Shown one piece after another: positions 6,712 to 15,381 of a DNA stretch of 64,000 nucleotides; position 1 is the first letter of the stretch, and each line of letters starts with the position of its first letter. The notes beneath the pieces were generated by a model that made no database searches, was not told where the DNA came from, and saw only the letters and a program-made list of their open reading frames with translations. This stretch comes from Bacillus testis (lineage in GTDB: Bacteria; Bacillota; Bacilli; Bacillales; DSM-1321). The position numbers were made by a program, and so were the translations under genes. The stretch lies in assembly GCF_001243895.1 (NCBI RefSeq), contig NZ_LN851186.1, positions 2,755,842 through 2,819,841 on the forward strand, given 5' to 3'.

Positions 6712-8511
6712 GTGATTACATTCCCAAAACCCGACATGGAACAATACATCAAAACATTTACCATCGCCAATTTTACGGTCAGCCCTGATGAAAAACAATT
6801 GGTTTTCTCTATGAATCTTAACGGCCACTTCAATCTGTGGGCAATGGATTTGCCTAATGCTTTCCCTTATCAGCTGACCTCGATCAATCAAAGCTGCCAT
6901 GAGTTGATATATGACAAAAAAGGGCAATTCATGATCGCTGGCTTTGACCAAGACGGAGATGAAAATACACAACTTTATGCCCTGCCTCCAAACGGCGGTG
7001 TGTTAAAAGAAATCGTCCATCATGAAAATTGCCGCAACTTTTATCCGATTCTCTCCAAAGAAAGCAACAAATTATATTATTCATCAAGTAAAGGCAATCC
7101 TTCCTACCTGAATATCTATTGCCTGGAACTCGACTCCGGTAAGGAAAGCACCATCATTCAGGGGACAGAAGCATCCACCTTATTGATGGACGTTTCCCCT
7201 GAAGGGACGCGTTACCTGTTCTACAAACACTTTAGCAATACAAATACTCGGTTATATATGAAAGACGGCGATAACGAATTTTGCCTGACGCCTCAGACCG
7301 ACCGCCAGCATACAGCGAATGAAGCCCTGTTTGTTACAGAGAATATGGTTTATTTATTGACAGACTATGACAGTGATTACTCCTATCTGGCATCCTATGA
7401 TTTAGAAACGCACACCTTTACAAAACTAAAAGAGTTGGAGAAAGAAAGCTTCACTTCTCTTCGCTTGGATAAAAAGAATCAAAAACTTTACATCAGTACC
7501 GAAAAAGGTGTGGAGGACCAGCTCTATTCCTACAACCTGAATAATCAAGATTGGGAACAGATTGAAACGCCATTTAGCATCATTGAAAAAATGGTAGTGG
7601 CCGAATCAGGCAACTTATATGTTTTAGGCAAAACCGCAACTGCCCCCACTAACATCTATACGTTTATCGACCAGAAATGGGCAGAAATCACCCATAATAA
7701 AGTTCCTGGAGTCAATCCTAGCGATCTGGTGGAACCTGAAATAGTCAAATTTTCTTCTTATGACGGATTGGAAATTGAAGCACTCTTTTTTAAGGCAAAT
7801 GAAGATACCGCCAATGGCCAGCTGATTTTCTGGCCGCATGGCGGTCCACAATTCGCGGAGCGGAAATCCTTCCGGGCCATGTTCCAGTTCTTCTTGAGCC
7901 ATGGGTACAGTATATTCGCCCCTAATTTCCGCGGCTCCACCGGCTATGGCCTGGAATTCATGAGAATGGTTGAAGGCGAATGGGGAAATGGCCCAAGACT
8001 CGATAATATTGCAGCACTGGACTGGTTGATTAAGAATGGGCATGCACAAAAAGGAGAAATCATCTTGCTGGGAGGCAGTTTCGGCGGATACATGTCCTTG
8101 CTGCTGCATGGGCGCCACGCCGAATATTTCAGTATGGTGGTGGATCTATTTGGCCCTTCTAACCTGTTTTCCTTCATTGACTCGGTACCGGAAGACTGGA
8201 AGCCGGTAATGGATGAATGGGTGGGGCATCCGATTCGCGATAAAGAAAAACTAACCGAATTTTCTCCTATCTCCTATATCGGCGGCATGACCAGACCGAT
8301 GCTTATCATCCAAGGCGCCAATGATCCGAGAGTCGTGCAGAAGGAATCTGACCAAATTGTCCGGGCATTAAAAGAAGCAGGCCGGGAAGTTGAATACATG
8401 GTTTTGGAAGACGAAGGGCATGGGTTCTCCAAAAAAGAAAATGAAATTGCCGTCTATAATCGGATTCTTACTTTCTTTGAAAAACATCTACACACTCTAA
8501 ATCGTGTGTAA
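6712..8511 (+). CDS. S9 family prolyl oligopeptidase-like serine peptidase
   Basis: A 599-residue cytosolic peptidase with an N-terminal beta-propeller-like half (~1-340) and a C-terminal alpha/beta-hydrolase domain (~350-599). The catalytic triad can be read directly: Ser456 in GGSFGGYMS, Asp538 in GANDPRVV and His570 in DEGHGFS; the oxyanion HGGPQ is near residue 380. There is no signal peptide. It probably cleaves short peptides (acylaminoacyl peptidase or YuxL-like), with the exact specificity unknown. The GTG start at 6712 is preceded by AAAGAAAGG. A strong bidirectional terminator follows. Confidence 0.88.
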   Translation: MITFPKPDMEQYIKTFTIANFTVSPDEKQLVFSMNLNGHFNLWAMDLPNAFPYQLTSINQSCHELIYDKKGQFMIAGFDQDGDENTQLYALPPNGGVLKEIVHHENCRNFYPILSKESNKLYYSSSKGNPSYLNIYCLELDSGKESTIIQGTEASTLLMDVSPEGTRYLFYKHFSNTNTRLYMKDGDNEFCLTPQTDRQHTANEALFVTENMVYLLTDYDSDYSYLASYDLETHTFTKLKELEKESFTSLRLDKKNQKLYISTEKGVEDQLYSYNLNNQDWEQIETPFSIIEKMVVAESGNLYVLGKTATAPTNIYTFIDQKWAEITHNKVPGVNPSDLVEPEIVKFSSYDGLEIEALFFKANEDTANGQLIFWPHGGPQFAERKSFRAMFQFFLSHGYSIFAPNFRGSTGYGLEFMRMVEGEWGNGPRLDNIAALDWLIKNGHAQKGEIILLGGSFGGYMSLLLHGRHAEYFSMVVDLFGPSNLFSFIDSVPEDWKPVMDEWVGHPIRDKEKLTEFSPISYIGGMTRPMLIIQGANDPRVVQKESDQIVRALKEAGREVEYMVLEDEGHGFSKKENEIAVYNRILTFFEKHLHTLNRV

Positions 8512-8532
8512 ATTTTAGCAAACCGCGCAACA

Positions 8533-8560
8533 AAGGGAAGACGATTGGCGTCTTCCCTTA
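8533..8560. terminator. Bidirectional terminator between the S9 peptidase and chemoreceptor genes
   Basis: Perfect 11-bp stem AAGGGAAGACG (8533-8543) / CGTCTTCCCTT (8549-8559) with a 5-nt loop, followed by a T-rich tract. The two flanking genes converge on it. Confidence 0.88.
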
Positions 8561-8565
8561 TTTTC

Positions 8566-10263
8566 TTACTTTAATTTAAATTGGCGCATACGGGCCTGCA
8601 GATGTTCAACCGATTCCGCCAGATATTCAGAGCTGGCTGATACCTGTTCCATTGCACTGCTGGTCTGTTGTGACGATGCACTTGTCTCTTCGATTCCTGC
8701 CGCCGTTTCCTCCGCTATGGAGGCAAATTCTTCTATGTATTTGCTCATCTCATGGCTTTTGTCTGCTACATCAGTGATGTTTTTGGCAACGACAGCAATC
8801 GTGTCCACCATGCCTGTGACAGCTGCGCTGATCTTGTTGAATGTCTTCTCTGTCTCTTGCGTTTGACTGGTATTCACCGAGACTTCATGATAGCCTCCCT
8901 TTAATACTTGCGTCACATCTGAAAATTCATTATGGAGATGGTTTGCATTTTTAGTAATGCTAACAACTGATTCGGCAACCTGTTCTGCCAGTTTTCGAAC
9001 TTCATTGGCCACAACTGCAAAGCTTTTTCCATGTTCCCCTGCTCTTGCCGCTTCAATGGAAGCATTGAGTGCAAGGAGATTTGTTTGCTCTGCTATATTT
9101 TTAATAATCAGCACCATTTTCGTAATTTCCTGTGATTGCATCTGAAGATTTTCTACTTTTTCCACAGCATCCTTTATAATCGCGTCTACCTTCATCATCT
9201 GTTGCATGGAAGCTTCCATTCGCTCTTTTCCTTCTTCCGTCAGATGGAAGATTTGTGTTACCGAGTTTTCCATTTGGATACTATGCCCACGGACTTCTTG
9301 GATGTTGGCATCGACTGTCCCTACCGCCGTTGTCAGTTGATTGGACCTTTGCGCCTGTCTCTCGGACCCTGAAGCAAGCTCTTCCATCGTAATCGCCACT
9401 TGATCCGTTCCTGCCTTCACTTCATAAGCTGAATGCTGAAGCGCCTTGCTCTGTTTGCCCACAGTTTCCGCCACATCATCCAATTCCTGTAAAATACCGT
9501 ACATATTATCTCTCATATCATTTGTTGCATGAATGAGTTGTCCTAATTCGCCTCCCAGCTTCGTTTCGATCCTTTCCTGGCTTAAATCGCCTGAGGCAAT
9601 CAACTTCATCCTGTTCATAACCATGATCACCGGTCTGGTGATTCTTCTGAGCGTCATTATTTCAATGATAATGCCAATCACAATCGTCAATATCGATACA
9701 ATCTTGATCACCCATAAGTTCTCAGTGCCATTGTCGACAATATCCTTCCCTTGCCTTTCCAGGATACTGCCCTGTTCTGCAGCCACTTTTTCAAAGCCGC
9801 CGATCAGTTCTTTTTCCAATGGGCCCACTTCTTCATACATAATTTCTTTCGCTTTTTCCTTATTGCCTTGGTCATATGCCATGAATACTTTTTTTAATAA
9901 CTCATCCCATTCATTTTTCTTCTCCAGTAACTGATTTGTCTTAGAAGAATCGGACAGTTTCCGCAGAGTGCTTTCTAGGGCCATACTTTCCTCAGTCGTT
10001 TTCTCGAATTCTCTCCGGTATTCTTCCTTATCATATAATAAATATGCGCGTACCATAGCTGTACGCTCCGTCATGTTATAGGCGATGTTTTCATCAGCGA
10101 TCAGTAAAGGCAATTGCTGATCAGTTATGCCAGCCATTTTTTCATTCGTCTTGTTTAATGAATATACATTATAAATTGCTAATAACCCCATCATCACAAA
10201 TACAGAGGAAAAGCCGATTAGGATTTTAACTGTTAAGCCTTTTACATTAAATTTCTCTTTCAA
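8566..10263 (-). CDS. Methyl-accepting chemotaxis protein with 4-helix-bundle sensor and HAMP
   Basis: Transmembrane chemoreceptor signalling to CheA/CheW. From the N terminus it has TM1 ([20 protein letters not shown]), then an extracytoplasmic helical region of ~150 residues of the 4HB_MCP kind. TM2 is next ([17 protein letters not shown]), then HAMP ([20 protein letters not shown]) and a long methyl-accepting coiled coil. Its hairpin tip carries the conserved [21 protein letters not shown]. The open frame extends to a TTG at 10284, but the ribosome site GAGGTGGAG lies inside that extension, 5 nt before a second TTG at 10263, which I prefer. The ligand is unknown. Confidence 0.9.
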   Translation of the reverse strand: MKEKFNVKGLTVKILIGFSSVFVMMGLLAIYNVYSLNKTNEKMAGITDQQLPLLIADENIAYNMTERTAMVRAYLLYDKEEYRREFEKTTEESMALESTLRKLSDSSKTNQLLEKKNEWDELLKKVFMAYDQGNKEKAKEIMYEEVGPLEKELIGGFEKVAAEQGSILERQGKDIVDNGTENLWVIKIVSILTIVIGIIIEIMTLRRITRPVIMVMNRMKLIASGDLSQERIETKLGGELGQLIHATNDMRDNMYGILQELDDVAETVGKQSKALQHSAYEVKAGTDQVAITMEELASGSERQAQRSNQLTTAVGTVDANIQEVRGHSIQMENSVTQIFHLTEEGKERMEASMQQMMKVDAIIKDAVEKVENLQMQSQEITKMVLIIKNIAEQTNLLALNASIEAARAGEHGKSFAVVANEVRKLAEQVAESVVSITKNANHLHNEFSDVTQVLKGGYHEVSVNTSQTQETEKTFNKISAAVTGMVDTIAVVAKNITDVADKSHEMSKYIEEFASIAEETAAGIEETSASSQQTSSAMEQVSASSEYLAESVEHLQARMRQFKLK

Positions 10264-10399
10264 TGTCTCCACCTCTTCATACAAATTGCAACCAAAATAA
10301 GGAAACCACTCTTTATTTTTCGGCTACTTGTATAAAATGTTAAGGGTGATACGAGTTAGAACAAAAATAAAATGAAGCTTTGATTGATAAAGGTTTTCA

Positions 10400-10529
10400 T
10401 TCATCCCCCACCGATTATTCTTTGAACCATTCAGATTCTTACTGGCGCTTGATCTTCCAATTACGCTTCTTCGTCGTTGCGGCATCTTTTGAAGCGGGAG
10501 TCTTAGCGCTGGTTAGAAAGGGATAAAAT
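10400..10529 (-). repeat. Dispersed hairpin repeat, copy R2 (near full length)
   Basis: Plus-strand landmarks are CATCCCCCACCGATTATTC, TTCTTACTGGCGCTTGATC, GAAGCGGGAGTCTTAGCGCT and GGTTAGAAAGGGATAAAA. Read on the minus strand, CTCCCGCTTC and GAAGCG can pair across the centre. The distal G/C hairpin is only half present. It lies in the 380-bp gap between the chemoreceptor and PepT-like genes. Confidence 0.75.
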
Positions 10530-10587
10530 CACTCATATAATCGGCTTGAATCCATGGAATTGCCGTCCAACCATTATTCCTGCAAAA

Positions 10588-10654
10588 CAAAAAACCTCTT
10601 CAGGAAGAGGAGCGCACCGTTTAACCGGTGAGCTAGCCATCTTCTTGAAGAGGT
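10588..10654 (-). terminator. Long nested terminator downstream of the PepT-like gene
   Basis: The outer arms ACCTCTTCA (10594-10602) and TGAAGAGGT (10646-10654) are perfectly complementary. An inner stem CACCG/CGGTG with a GTTAAA-type loop sits between them. On the minus strand the structure is followed by TTTTTTG. It ends just before the peptidase stop codon. Confidence 0.8.
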
Positions 10655-10668
10655 GCAGAAATCCTTTT

Positions 10669-11790
10669 TTATTCAGCAACAATCGAAACGATCGCTACGA
10701 CCATTTCAGCTACTTTTTCCAATTCTTCAATTGGCATTCTTTCTTTCGTTGTGTGGATATCTTCGTAACCAACAGCCAGGTTGACCGTAGGAATTCCGAA
10801 TCCTGCGATTACGTTGGCATCGCTGCCGCCGCCGCTTTGTTGAAGGGATGATGGTCTGTTGATTTTAGCAGCGGCTTTCTTCGCTACTTCCACCACATGG
10901 TCTCCGTCTCCAAACTTGAAGCCTGGATACATTACTTCAACGTCAACGATTGCTTCTCCACCCATTTCTTTGGCAGTGGATTCAAATGCTTCTTTCATTT
11001 TAGCCACTTGGGCTTCCATTTTTTCGTTGACCAGTGAGCGCGCTTCTGCCAGGATTTCCACATGGTCGCAGACGATATTTGTTTGTTTTCCGCCTTCGAA
11101 ACGGCCGATATTTGCAGTTGTTTCTTCATCAATGCGGCCTAGTGGCATCTTCGCGATTGCTTTGGCAGCAATTGTGATGGCACTTACTCCTTTTTCAGGC
11201 GCAACGCCGGCATGGGCTGTTTTTCCTTTGATTGTCGCTTTCACCTTCGCTTGTGTCGGTGCGGCAACAACAATTTCGCCCACTTTTCCATCGCTATCCA
11301 ATGCATAGCCGAATTTGGCAGTTACTAAAGAAGAATCAAGCGCTTTTGCACCTACCAAACCAGATTCTTCACCAACAGTGATGATGAATTCAATTTTACC
11401 ATGTGCAATATTTTGTTCTTTCAATACACGGATCGCTTCGAACATAGAAGCAAGCCCTGTTTTATCATCGGCTCCCAGAATAGTCGTACCGTCAGATACA
11501 ACATAGCCATCCACAATCGATGGTTTGACACCGTTGGCAGGAACTACTGTATCCATATGGGAAGTGAAGTAGATAGTATCTACGCCTTCTTTTGTGGCAG
11601 GCAATGTGCAGATTAGGTTGCCAGCCCCGAAACCAGTTTTAGCCGCAGCATCATCTTCATATACTTCAACGCCCAGGGCAGTGAATTTTTCTTTCAACAC
11701 TTTGCTGATTTTTTCTTCGTGTCTTGTTTCAGAATCGATTTGGACTAATTCCAAGAATTCATCAAGCAATCTTTGTTTATTAATCATCAT
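10669..11790 (-). CDS. PepT-like M20 family metallopeptidase (YqjE type)
   Basis: A 373-residue cytosolic zinc aminopeptidase-like enzyme, probably acting on tripeptides. Metal-ligand motifs are visible: SHMDTVVP (~75-82), GADDKTG (~106-112), EESGLVGA (~145-152, with the catalytic Glu) and ALDSDGKVG. The dimerisation lid domain lies at ~180-290, and a late GGGSDAN segment precedes the final histidine region. The size matches B. subtilis YqjE, which lies at the same place next to yqjD. The ribosome site GGAGGG precedes two consecutive ATGs at 11790 and 11787; the second has better spacing. Distinguishing it from true tripeptidase PepT (~410 aa) rests on length. Confidence 0.88.
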   Translation of the reverse strand: MMINKQRLLDEFLELVQIDSETRHEEKISKVLKEKFTALGVEVYEDDAAAKTGFGAGNLICTLPATKEGVDTIYFTSHMDTVVPANGVKPSIVDGYVVSDGTTILGADDKTGLASMFEAIRVLKEQNIAHGKIEFIITVGEESGLVGAKALDSSLVTAKFGYALDSDGKVGEIVVAAPTQAKVKATIKGKTAHAGVAPEKGVSAITIAAKAIAKMPLGRIDEETTANIGRFEGGKQTNIVCDHVEILAEARSLVNEKMEAQVAKMKEAFESTAKEMGGEAIVDVEVMYPGFKFGDGDHVVEVAKKAAAKINRPSSLQQSGGGSDANVIAGFGIPTVNLAVGYEDIHTTKERMPIEELEKVAEMVVAIVSIVAE

Positions 11791-12167
11791 TTATTCCCTC
11801 CAACTATGTACTCTTCCTTAGTATACCCACTCTATTAATGAAGTGGCAAATCCATTTTTACCCCCCTGGTATAATCAGGGATAGGCACTAAAACATAATT
11901 TGCCCGTCGACATATGGGTGCTTCTTCATTGTACTCCTTTTACGGGCAAAAGGGGACTGCATACACTCCATCTTTATAAAGTAAGAGGCTATTTAGGATG
12001 TAACTGCAAGGCACATTCTCGAAACTTCATTTTCTGGTCTAATTGAACTATTTTATGTCCGACAAACCGTTAATAAAATTGCCATAATCGCAACACACTT
12101 CCCTCTACAATTTTTAATAAAATGAACTTTCGTAGTACAAGTCATAAAGGAGAATTTAAAGAATGAA
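11791..12167. other. 377-bp gap between the PepT-like gene and the AT-rich orphan
   Basis: It holds a possible 13-codon ORF (11888-11929, minus). It also has a palindrome CCCTGgtataatCAGGG at about 11864-11880 with an extended -10-like TGGTATAAT on the plus strand, and an imperfect hairpin TTTGCCCGT (11900-11908) / ACGGGCAAA (11942-11950). The right half (12000-12160) is AT-rich like the following orphan gene. No convincing larger gene was seen. Confidence 0.5.
11888..11929 (-). CDS. Possible 13-aa ORF with a strong ribosome site
   Basis: An ATG at 11929 is preceded, at ideal distance, by AAAAGGAGTACA on the minus strand. It opens the frame MKKHPYVDGQIMF and stops at a TAG at 11888. It lies about 100 nt upstream of the PepT-like start in the same direction, so it could be a leader peptide. 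It is too short for any statistical support; the ribosome site is the only evidence. Confidence 0.25.
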   Translation of the reverse strand: MKKHPYVDGQIMF

Positions 12168-12878
12168 ATGAAAAAAAGAGGCATCCTTATACTATACCTA
12201 CTGTTAGTAATGACACTTTCTGCTGACTCTTCTATTACATACAACCTATACAAAAAATTAAATATTCTTGAACAATCTACACTACAGACAATTGAAAAAC
12301 ACTACCAAAAAAATTTATTTAGTAATCCAAGGGTCAGTATTAATAAGAAAACAATCTATGTGAATTTAGACTTAGACCCAAAAATTTTAAACATGGAAGC
12401 TGTTGATCAATTTAAAGTTTTTAAAATGTTTGCAAGAAAATTTCGTTTTATTCTATATCATCATTCCAGCAGATACGGTGATGACTTAAGCAAAAAAAAT
12501 CTAATTATTAGCGGACAATCCGATAATAATGTGTTTGAATATAATAGTACATTACCATATAAAAATTCGATTTACTCTTATGACAGCCACCTTTCATTAA
12601 ACAAAAAGACCGTTTTTTCCTCTACTGAATTTAAACGAACTATTAACCAATCCACTGTAAATTCGTATATTGAAAAAGTGAATGGATACGACGATTTAGA
12701 TATACACAGATACGCGCGAAATCTATTTAATGTTATGACTAAGAATGGAAAATATTATAATCCCAGCAAAGATGATCAATTATTTTTAGAAGCGATTTGC
12801 GATAAATTTAATATATCTCCTGAGGAATACGCTAAAATTGAGAACAAATATTATTTAATTCCTTCCTTGCCCTACTGA
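12168..12878 (+). CDS. Orphan secreted or membrane-anchored protein, AT-rich
   Basis: A 236-residue protein that I do not recognise. The N terminus (KKRGILILYLLLVMTLSADSS) looks like a signal peptide or uncleaved anchor; there is no lipobox cysteine. The body is rich in Asn, Lys, Tyr and Ser and has no metal or catalytic motif I can identify. Codon use (AAA, TTT, ATT, AAT) is much more AT-rich than its neighbours, and it sits on the opposite strand between two genes adjacent in B. subtilis (yqjD and yqjE). These are signs of recent acquisition. A ribosome site AAAGGAG lies about 15 nt before the ATG, a little far. A small hairpin overlaps the stop codon. Confidence 0.65.
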   Translation: MKKRGILILYLLLVMTLSADSSITYNLYKKLNILEQSTLQTIEKHYQKNLFSNPRVSINKKTIYVNLDLDPKILNMEAVDQFKVFKMFARKFRFILYHHSSRYGDDLSKKNLIISGQSDNNVFEYNSTLPYKNSIYSYDSHLSLNKKTVFSSTEFKRTINQSTVNSYIEKVNGYDDLDIHRYARNLFNVMTKNGKYYNPSKDDQLFLEAICDKFNISPEEYAKIENKYYLIPSLPY

Positions 12879-12892
12879 AGAGTAGGGTTATT
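12871..12892 (+). terminator. Weak terminator overlapping the end of the orphan gene
   Basis: Stem CCCTACT / AGTAGGG with a GAAG loop (12871-12888), followed by TTATTT. The left arm lies in the last codons of the orphan gene. Confidence 0.5.
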
Positions 12893-12940
12893 TGATTATA
12901 CTGCCGCCGGGAAACAAATTCGCCGAATTATTCCAGCCCC

Positions 12941-12974
12941 AAAAAGCCAAATCCCTGAGGAATCTGGCTTTTTT
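12941..12974 (-). terminator. Terminator downstream of mmdA
   Basis: Stem AAAAAGCCA (12941-12949) / TGGCTTTTT (12965-12973). On the minus strand the second arm runs into TTTTTGG, right after the carboxyltransferase stop. Confidence 0.85.
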
Positions 12975-12981
12975 GGTCTCC

Positions 12982-14532
12982 TTATAACGGGATGTTTCCG
13001 TGTTTGCGATACGGTCTCGATTCTTCTTTATTCCGTAGCATTTGCAATGCTTGAACGATTTTGATGCGTGTTTCGCGCGGATCAATGACATCATCGACCA
13101 TCCCTTGGCTGGCCGCGACATAGGGATTAGCGAATTTTTCACGATATTCCTGGATTTTCTTTTGTCTTGTCTCTTCAGGGTTATCACTATTTTGGATTTC
13201 GCGGGCAAAAATGATATTGGCTGCCCCTTCAGGACCCATAACGGCGATTTCAGCATTCGGCCATGAATAGACGATATCGGCGCCGATTGATTTACTATTT
13301 AAGGCCACGTAAGCGCCGCCGTATGCTTTACGGAGGATAACGGTCAGCTTCGGCACAGTCGCTTCTGAATAAGCAAACAGGATTTTGGCTCCATGGCGTA
13401 TGATGCCGCCATGTTCTTGTTTGATGCCCGGAAAGAAACCAGTCACATCTTCAAACGTAACGATCGGTATCTGGAAAGAATCACAGAAGCGGATAAAACG
13501 GGCTGCCTTGTCCGACGAGTCGATATCCAATCCGCCGGCAAGGAATTTCGGCTGATTGCAAACGAGACCGACAACCTCCCCTTTAATGCGGGCGAGCCCG
13601 ATCACGATATTCCGTGCAAAGTCTTTTTGGATTTCCATAAAGCTGTCTGCATCCACTACTTGCTCGATGACTCCGCGGACATCATAAGGCCGAACGCTGT
13701 CGATCGGGACGGCATCCGTCAAATCTGGCCGGTAGTCATCCTCGTCTGCCATTTCTTTGATAGGAGCCTTTTCCCTATTATTTTGCGGCAGGTACGATAA
13801 TAATGTACGGACATTCTGCAGTACTTCCTCCTCGGAGCCCGCCTTAAAATGAGCATTTCCACTGATGCTGTTATGCACTTTGGCGCCGCCAAGGTTTTCT
13901 GCGCTTATTTTTTCCCCTGTAACCGTCTCAATCACCTTAGGGCCGGTAATAAACATTTGGCTGGTCTTTTCCACCATAAATACAAAATCCGTGATGGCCG
14001 GTGAATAAACGGCCCCACCCGCACATGGGCCCAATATAACGGAAATCTGCGGTATAACGCCTGAATAGATACTGTTCCGGTAAAAGATCTGTCCATACCC
14101 ATCCAAAGAAACAACGCCTTCCTGGATTCTCGCACCGCCGGAATCATTCAGGCCAATGAAGGGAGCGCCATTCTTGGCAGCAAGATCCATGACGTTGGCG
14201 ATTTTCTTCGCATGCATCTCTCCCAAAGCCCCGCCGAAAACCGTGAAATCCTGAGAAAATAAATAGATATCCCTTCCATTCACTTGTCCGTAGCCGGTCA
14301 CAACCCCGTCTCCGGGCCCGTCTACTTGATCAAGCCCAAAATCATTACAACGATGGGCAATGAACGGGCTAAGTTCGACAAATGTACCCGGGTCGACCAG
14401 CAAGTCAATCCGTTCCCTTGCTGTAAGCTTGCCCTTTTCATGCTGTTTGTCGATTTTTGAGTCGCCCCCGCCTAACTCGACTTCTCTTCTTTTATCATAA
14501 AGCTCGTTGATTTTTTCGTAAATATCGATCAT
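12982..14532 (-). CDS. mmdA: Acyl-CoA carboxyltransferase subunit (propionyl-CoA carboxylase beta / methylmalonyl-CoA decarboxylase alpha type)
   Basis: A 516-residue carboxyltransferase with two crotonase-like halves. The N-terminal half has the CoA-binding GGARIQEGV and GPCAGGAVYSPA blocks (~125-180). The C-terminal half has the biotin-side AGGLD, GFFPGIKQEHGGIIRHGAK and KAYGGAYVA blocks (~325-420). It would move CO2 between biotin and propionyl-CoA to interconvert propionyl-CoA and methylmalonyl-CoA. It overlaps the epimerase gene by 4 bp and is orthologous in position to B. subtilis YqjD. No dedicated biotin carboxylase or biotin carrier is beside it; the window's AccB/AccC or other subunits could supply these. 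A cre-like site lies upstream of the operon. Confidence 0.9.
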   Translation of the reverse strand: MIDIYEKINELYDKRREVELGGGDSKIDKQHEKGKLTARERIDLLVDPGTFVELSPFIAHRCNDFGLDQVDGPGDGVVTGYGQVNGRDIYLFSQDFTVFGGALGEMHAKKIANVMDLAAKNGAPFIGLNDSGGARIQEGVVSLDGYGQIFYRNSIYSGVIPQISVILGPCAGGAVYSPAITDFVFMVEKTSQMFITGPKVIETVTGEKISAENLGGAKVHNSISGNAHFKAGSEEEVLQNVRTLLSYLPQNNREKAPIKEMADEDDYRPDLTDAVPIDSVRPYDVRGVIEQVVDADSFMEIQKDFARNIVIGLARIKGEVVGLVCNQPKFLAGGLDIDSSDKAARFIRFCDSFQIPIVTFEDVTGFFPGIKQEHGGIIRHGAKILFAYSEATVPKLTVILRKAYGGAYVALNSKSIGADIVYSWPNAEIAVMGPEGAANIIFAREIQNSDNPEETRQKKIQEYREKFANPYVAASQGMVDDVIDPRETRIKIVQALQMLRNKEESRPYRKHGNIPL

Positions 14533-14951
14533 TTGCTATCATCCCCCTTTGTTTCATGCTCGCACAATTCATACAAGACGCCGGCGCAAGCCTTCGGATG
14601 CAGGAATGCAACTTGCGCGCCATGCGCTCCTGCCCTCGCTTTTTCATCGATCATTCGAATGCCCTGCTCTTTTAATTCGCCAATCCGCGCCTGGATGCTT
14701 TCAACGCCCAAGGCAATATGGTGGATGCCTTCCCCGCGTTTCTGAATAAAAGCAGCTACAGTGCTCTCTTCGGATAAAGGCTCAAGCAACTCCAGCCTGG
14801 TATTGCCTGCATTCAAAAAACAGACCTTCACTCCCTGGCTTGCGACCTCTTCCATTCCCTCCACCTTTAACCGCAGGATATCACGGTAAAAAGTGAGCGA
14901 CTGCTCAATCGATGATACGGCTATGCCAATATGATCCACTGATCCGACCAT
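14529..14951 (-). CDS. mce: Methylmalonyl-CoA epimerase
   Basis: Interconverts (S)- and (R)-methylmalonyl-CoA, linking the carboxylase to the mutase. It is a vicinal-oxygen-chelate fold of 140 residues with metal-binding features VDHIGIAV near the N terminus, EGIHHIALGVES in the middle and GVLYELCE at the end. The frame is open to 15008, but a GGGGG-AAAAG ribosome site is at the right distance only for the ATG at 14951, whose product (MVGSVDHIGIAV) starts like other epimerases. Its stop overlaps the mmdA start by 4 bp. Position matches B. subtilis yqjC. Confidence 0.92.
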   Translation of the reverse strand: MVGSVDHIGIAVSSIEQSLTFYRDILRLKVEGMEEVASQGVKVCFLNAGNTRLELLEPLSEESTVAAFIQKRGEGIHHIALGVESIQARIGELKEQGIRMIDEKARAGAHGAQVAFLHPKACAGVLYELCEHETKGDDSK

Positions 14952-15053
14952 TTCTTTTCCCCCATCCTTATGTAAAAGCCTAAAAGATTTTATTTTCATA
15001 AAATTCATTTATTAACTTTTATTGTAAACCAAAACGTCTAGATATAAAAGTAT

Positions 15054-15067
15054 TGTACACGCTTTCA
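15054..15067. promoter_or_regulatory. Putative cre (CcpA site) upstream of mce-mmdA
   Basis: The minus strand reads TGAAAGCGTGTACA, matching the TGWAANCGNTNWCA consensus at 13 of 14 positions. It overlaps a possible -35 (TTGAAA) about 100 nt before the mce start. Confidence 0.6.
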
Positions 15068-15158
15068 ACGATCTTTCGGGCAGGCTAGCCCTCCATTTCA
15101 ATGCCCGGCGGTTTGGCAGTACCGCCTCTTCTTTCCTCTCCATCCAGCTATAGAAATC

Positions 15159-15187
15159 TTGTGTTCTCGTACCGTTCCATGTAAAAT
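15159..15187 (+). promoter_or_regulatory. SigA-type promoter for the Prli42 gene
   Basis: TTGTGT (15159-15164), an exact 17-nt spacer and TAAAAT (15182-15187), placing the start of transcription about 27 nt before the ATG. Confidence 0.55.
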
Positions 15188-15220
15188 GGAGCTAATCACT
15201 AGAGAAAAAGGAAGAGTGCT

Positions 15221-15313
15221 ATGAGCAAAAAAATACAAAAGATTGCAGTGTATGTAATGATATTCATCATGCTGCTATCCACCCTGCTAACCGGGGTAGC
15301 TTTTCTTTTCTAA
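15221..15313 (+). CDS. prli42: Stressosome-associated membrane miniprotein Prli42
   Basis: A 30-residue protein starting MSKKIQKIAVYVMIFIMLLS and ending in TGVAFLF. It has a basic N terminus and a single transmembrane helix with the LLSTLLTG pattern typical of Prli42. In Listeria monocytogenes this miniprotein anchors the stressosome to the membrane and is needed for stress sensing; it is widely conserved in Firmicutes. The ribosome site AAAGGAAG, a consensus-spaced promoter and a perfect 16-bp terminator all frame the ORF, so it is a complete gene. It is short enough to be missed by gene callers. Its presence shows that a stressosome is likely in this organism, relevant to the RsbR-like gene at 1534. 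Confidence 0.85.
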   Translation: MSKKIQKIAVYVMIFIMLLSTLLTGVAFLF

Positions 15314-15328
15314 ACGACCTCATCAAAA

Positions 15329-15369
15329 AAAGCCCGGCCGCTTCTATCCTGAAGAAGCGGCCGGGCTTT
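15329..15369 (+). terminator. Strong terminator downstream of Prli42
   Basis: Perfect 16-bp stem, arms 15329-15344 (AAAGCCCGGCCGCTTC) and 15354-15369, with a 9-nt loop. The T-run after the right arm is short, but the A-run on the left suggests it may also act on the minus strand. Confidence 0.85.
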
Positions 15370-15381
15370 GCTTATATACGG

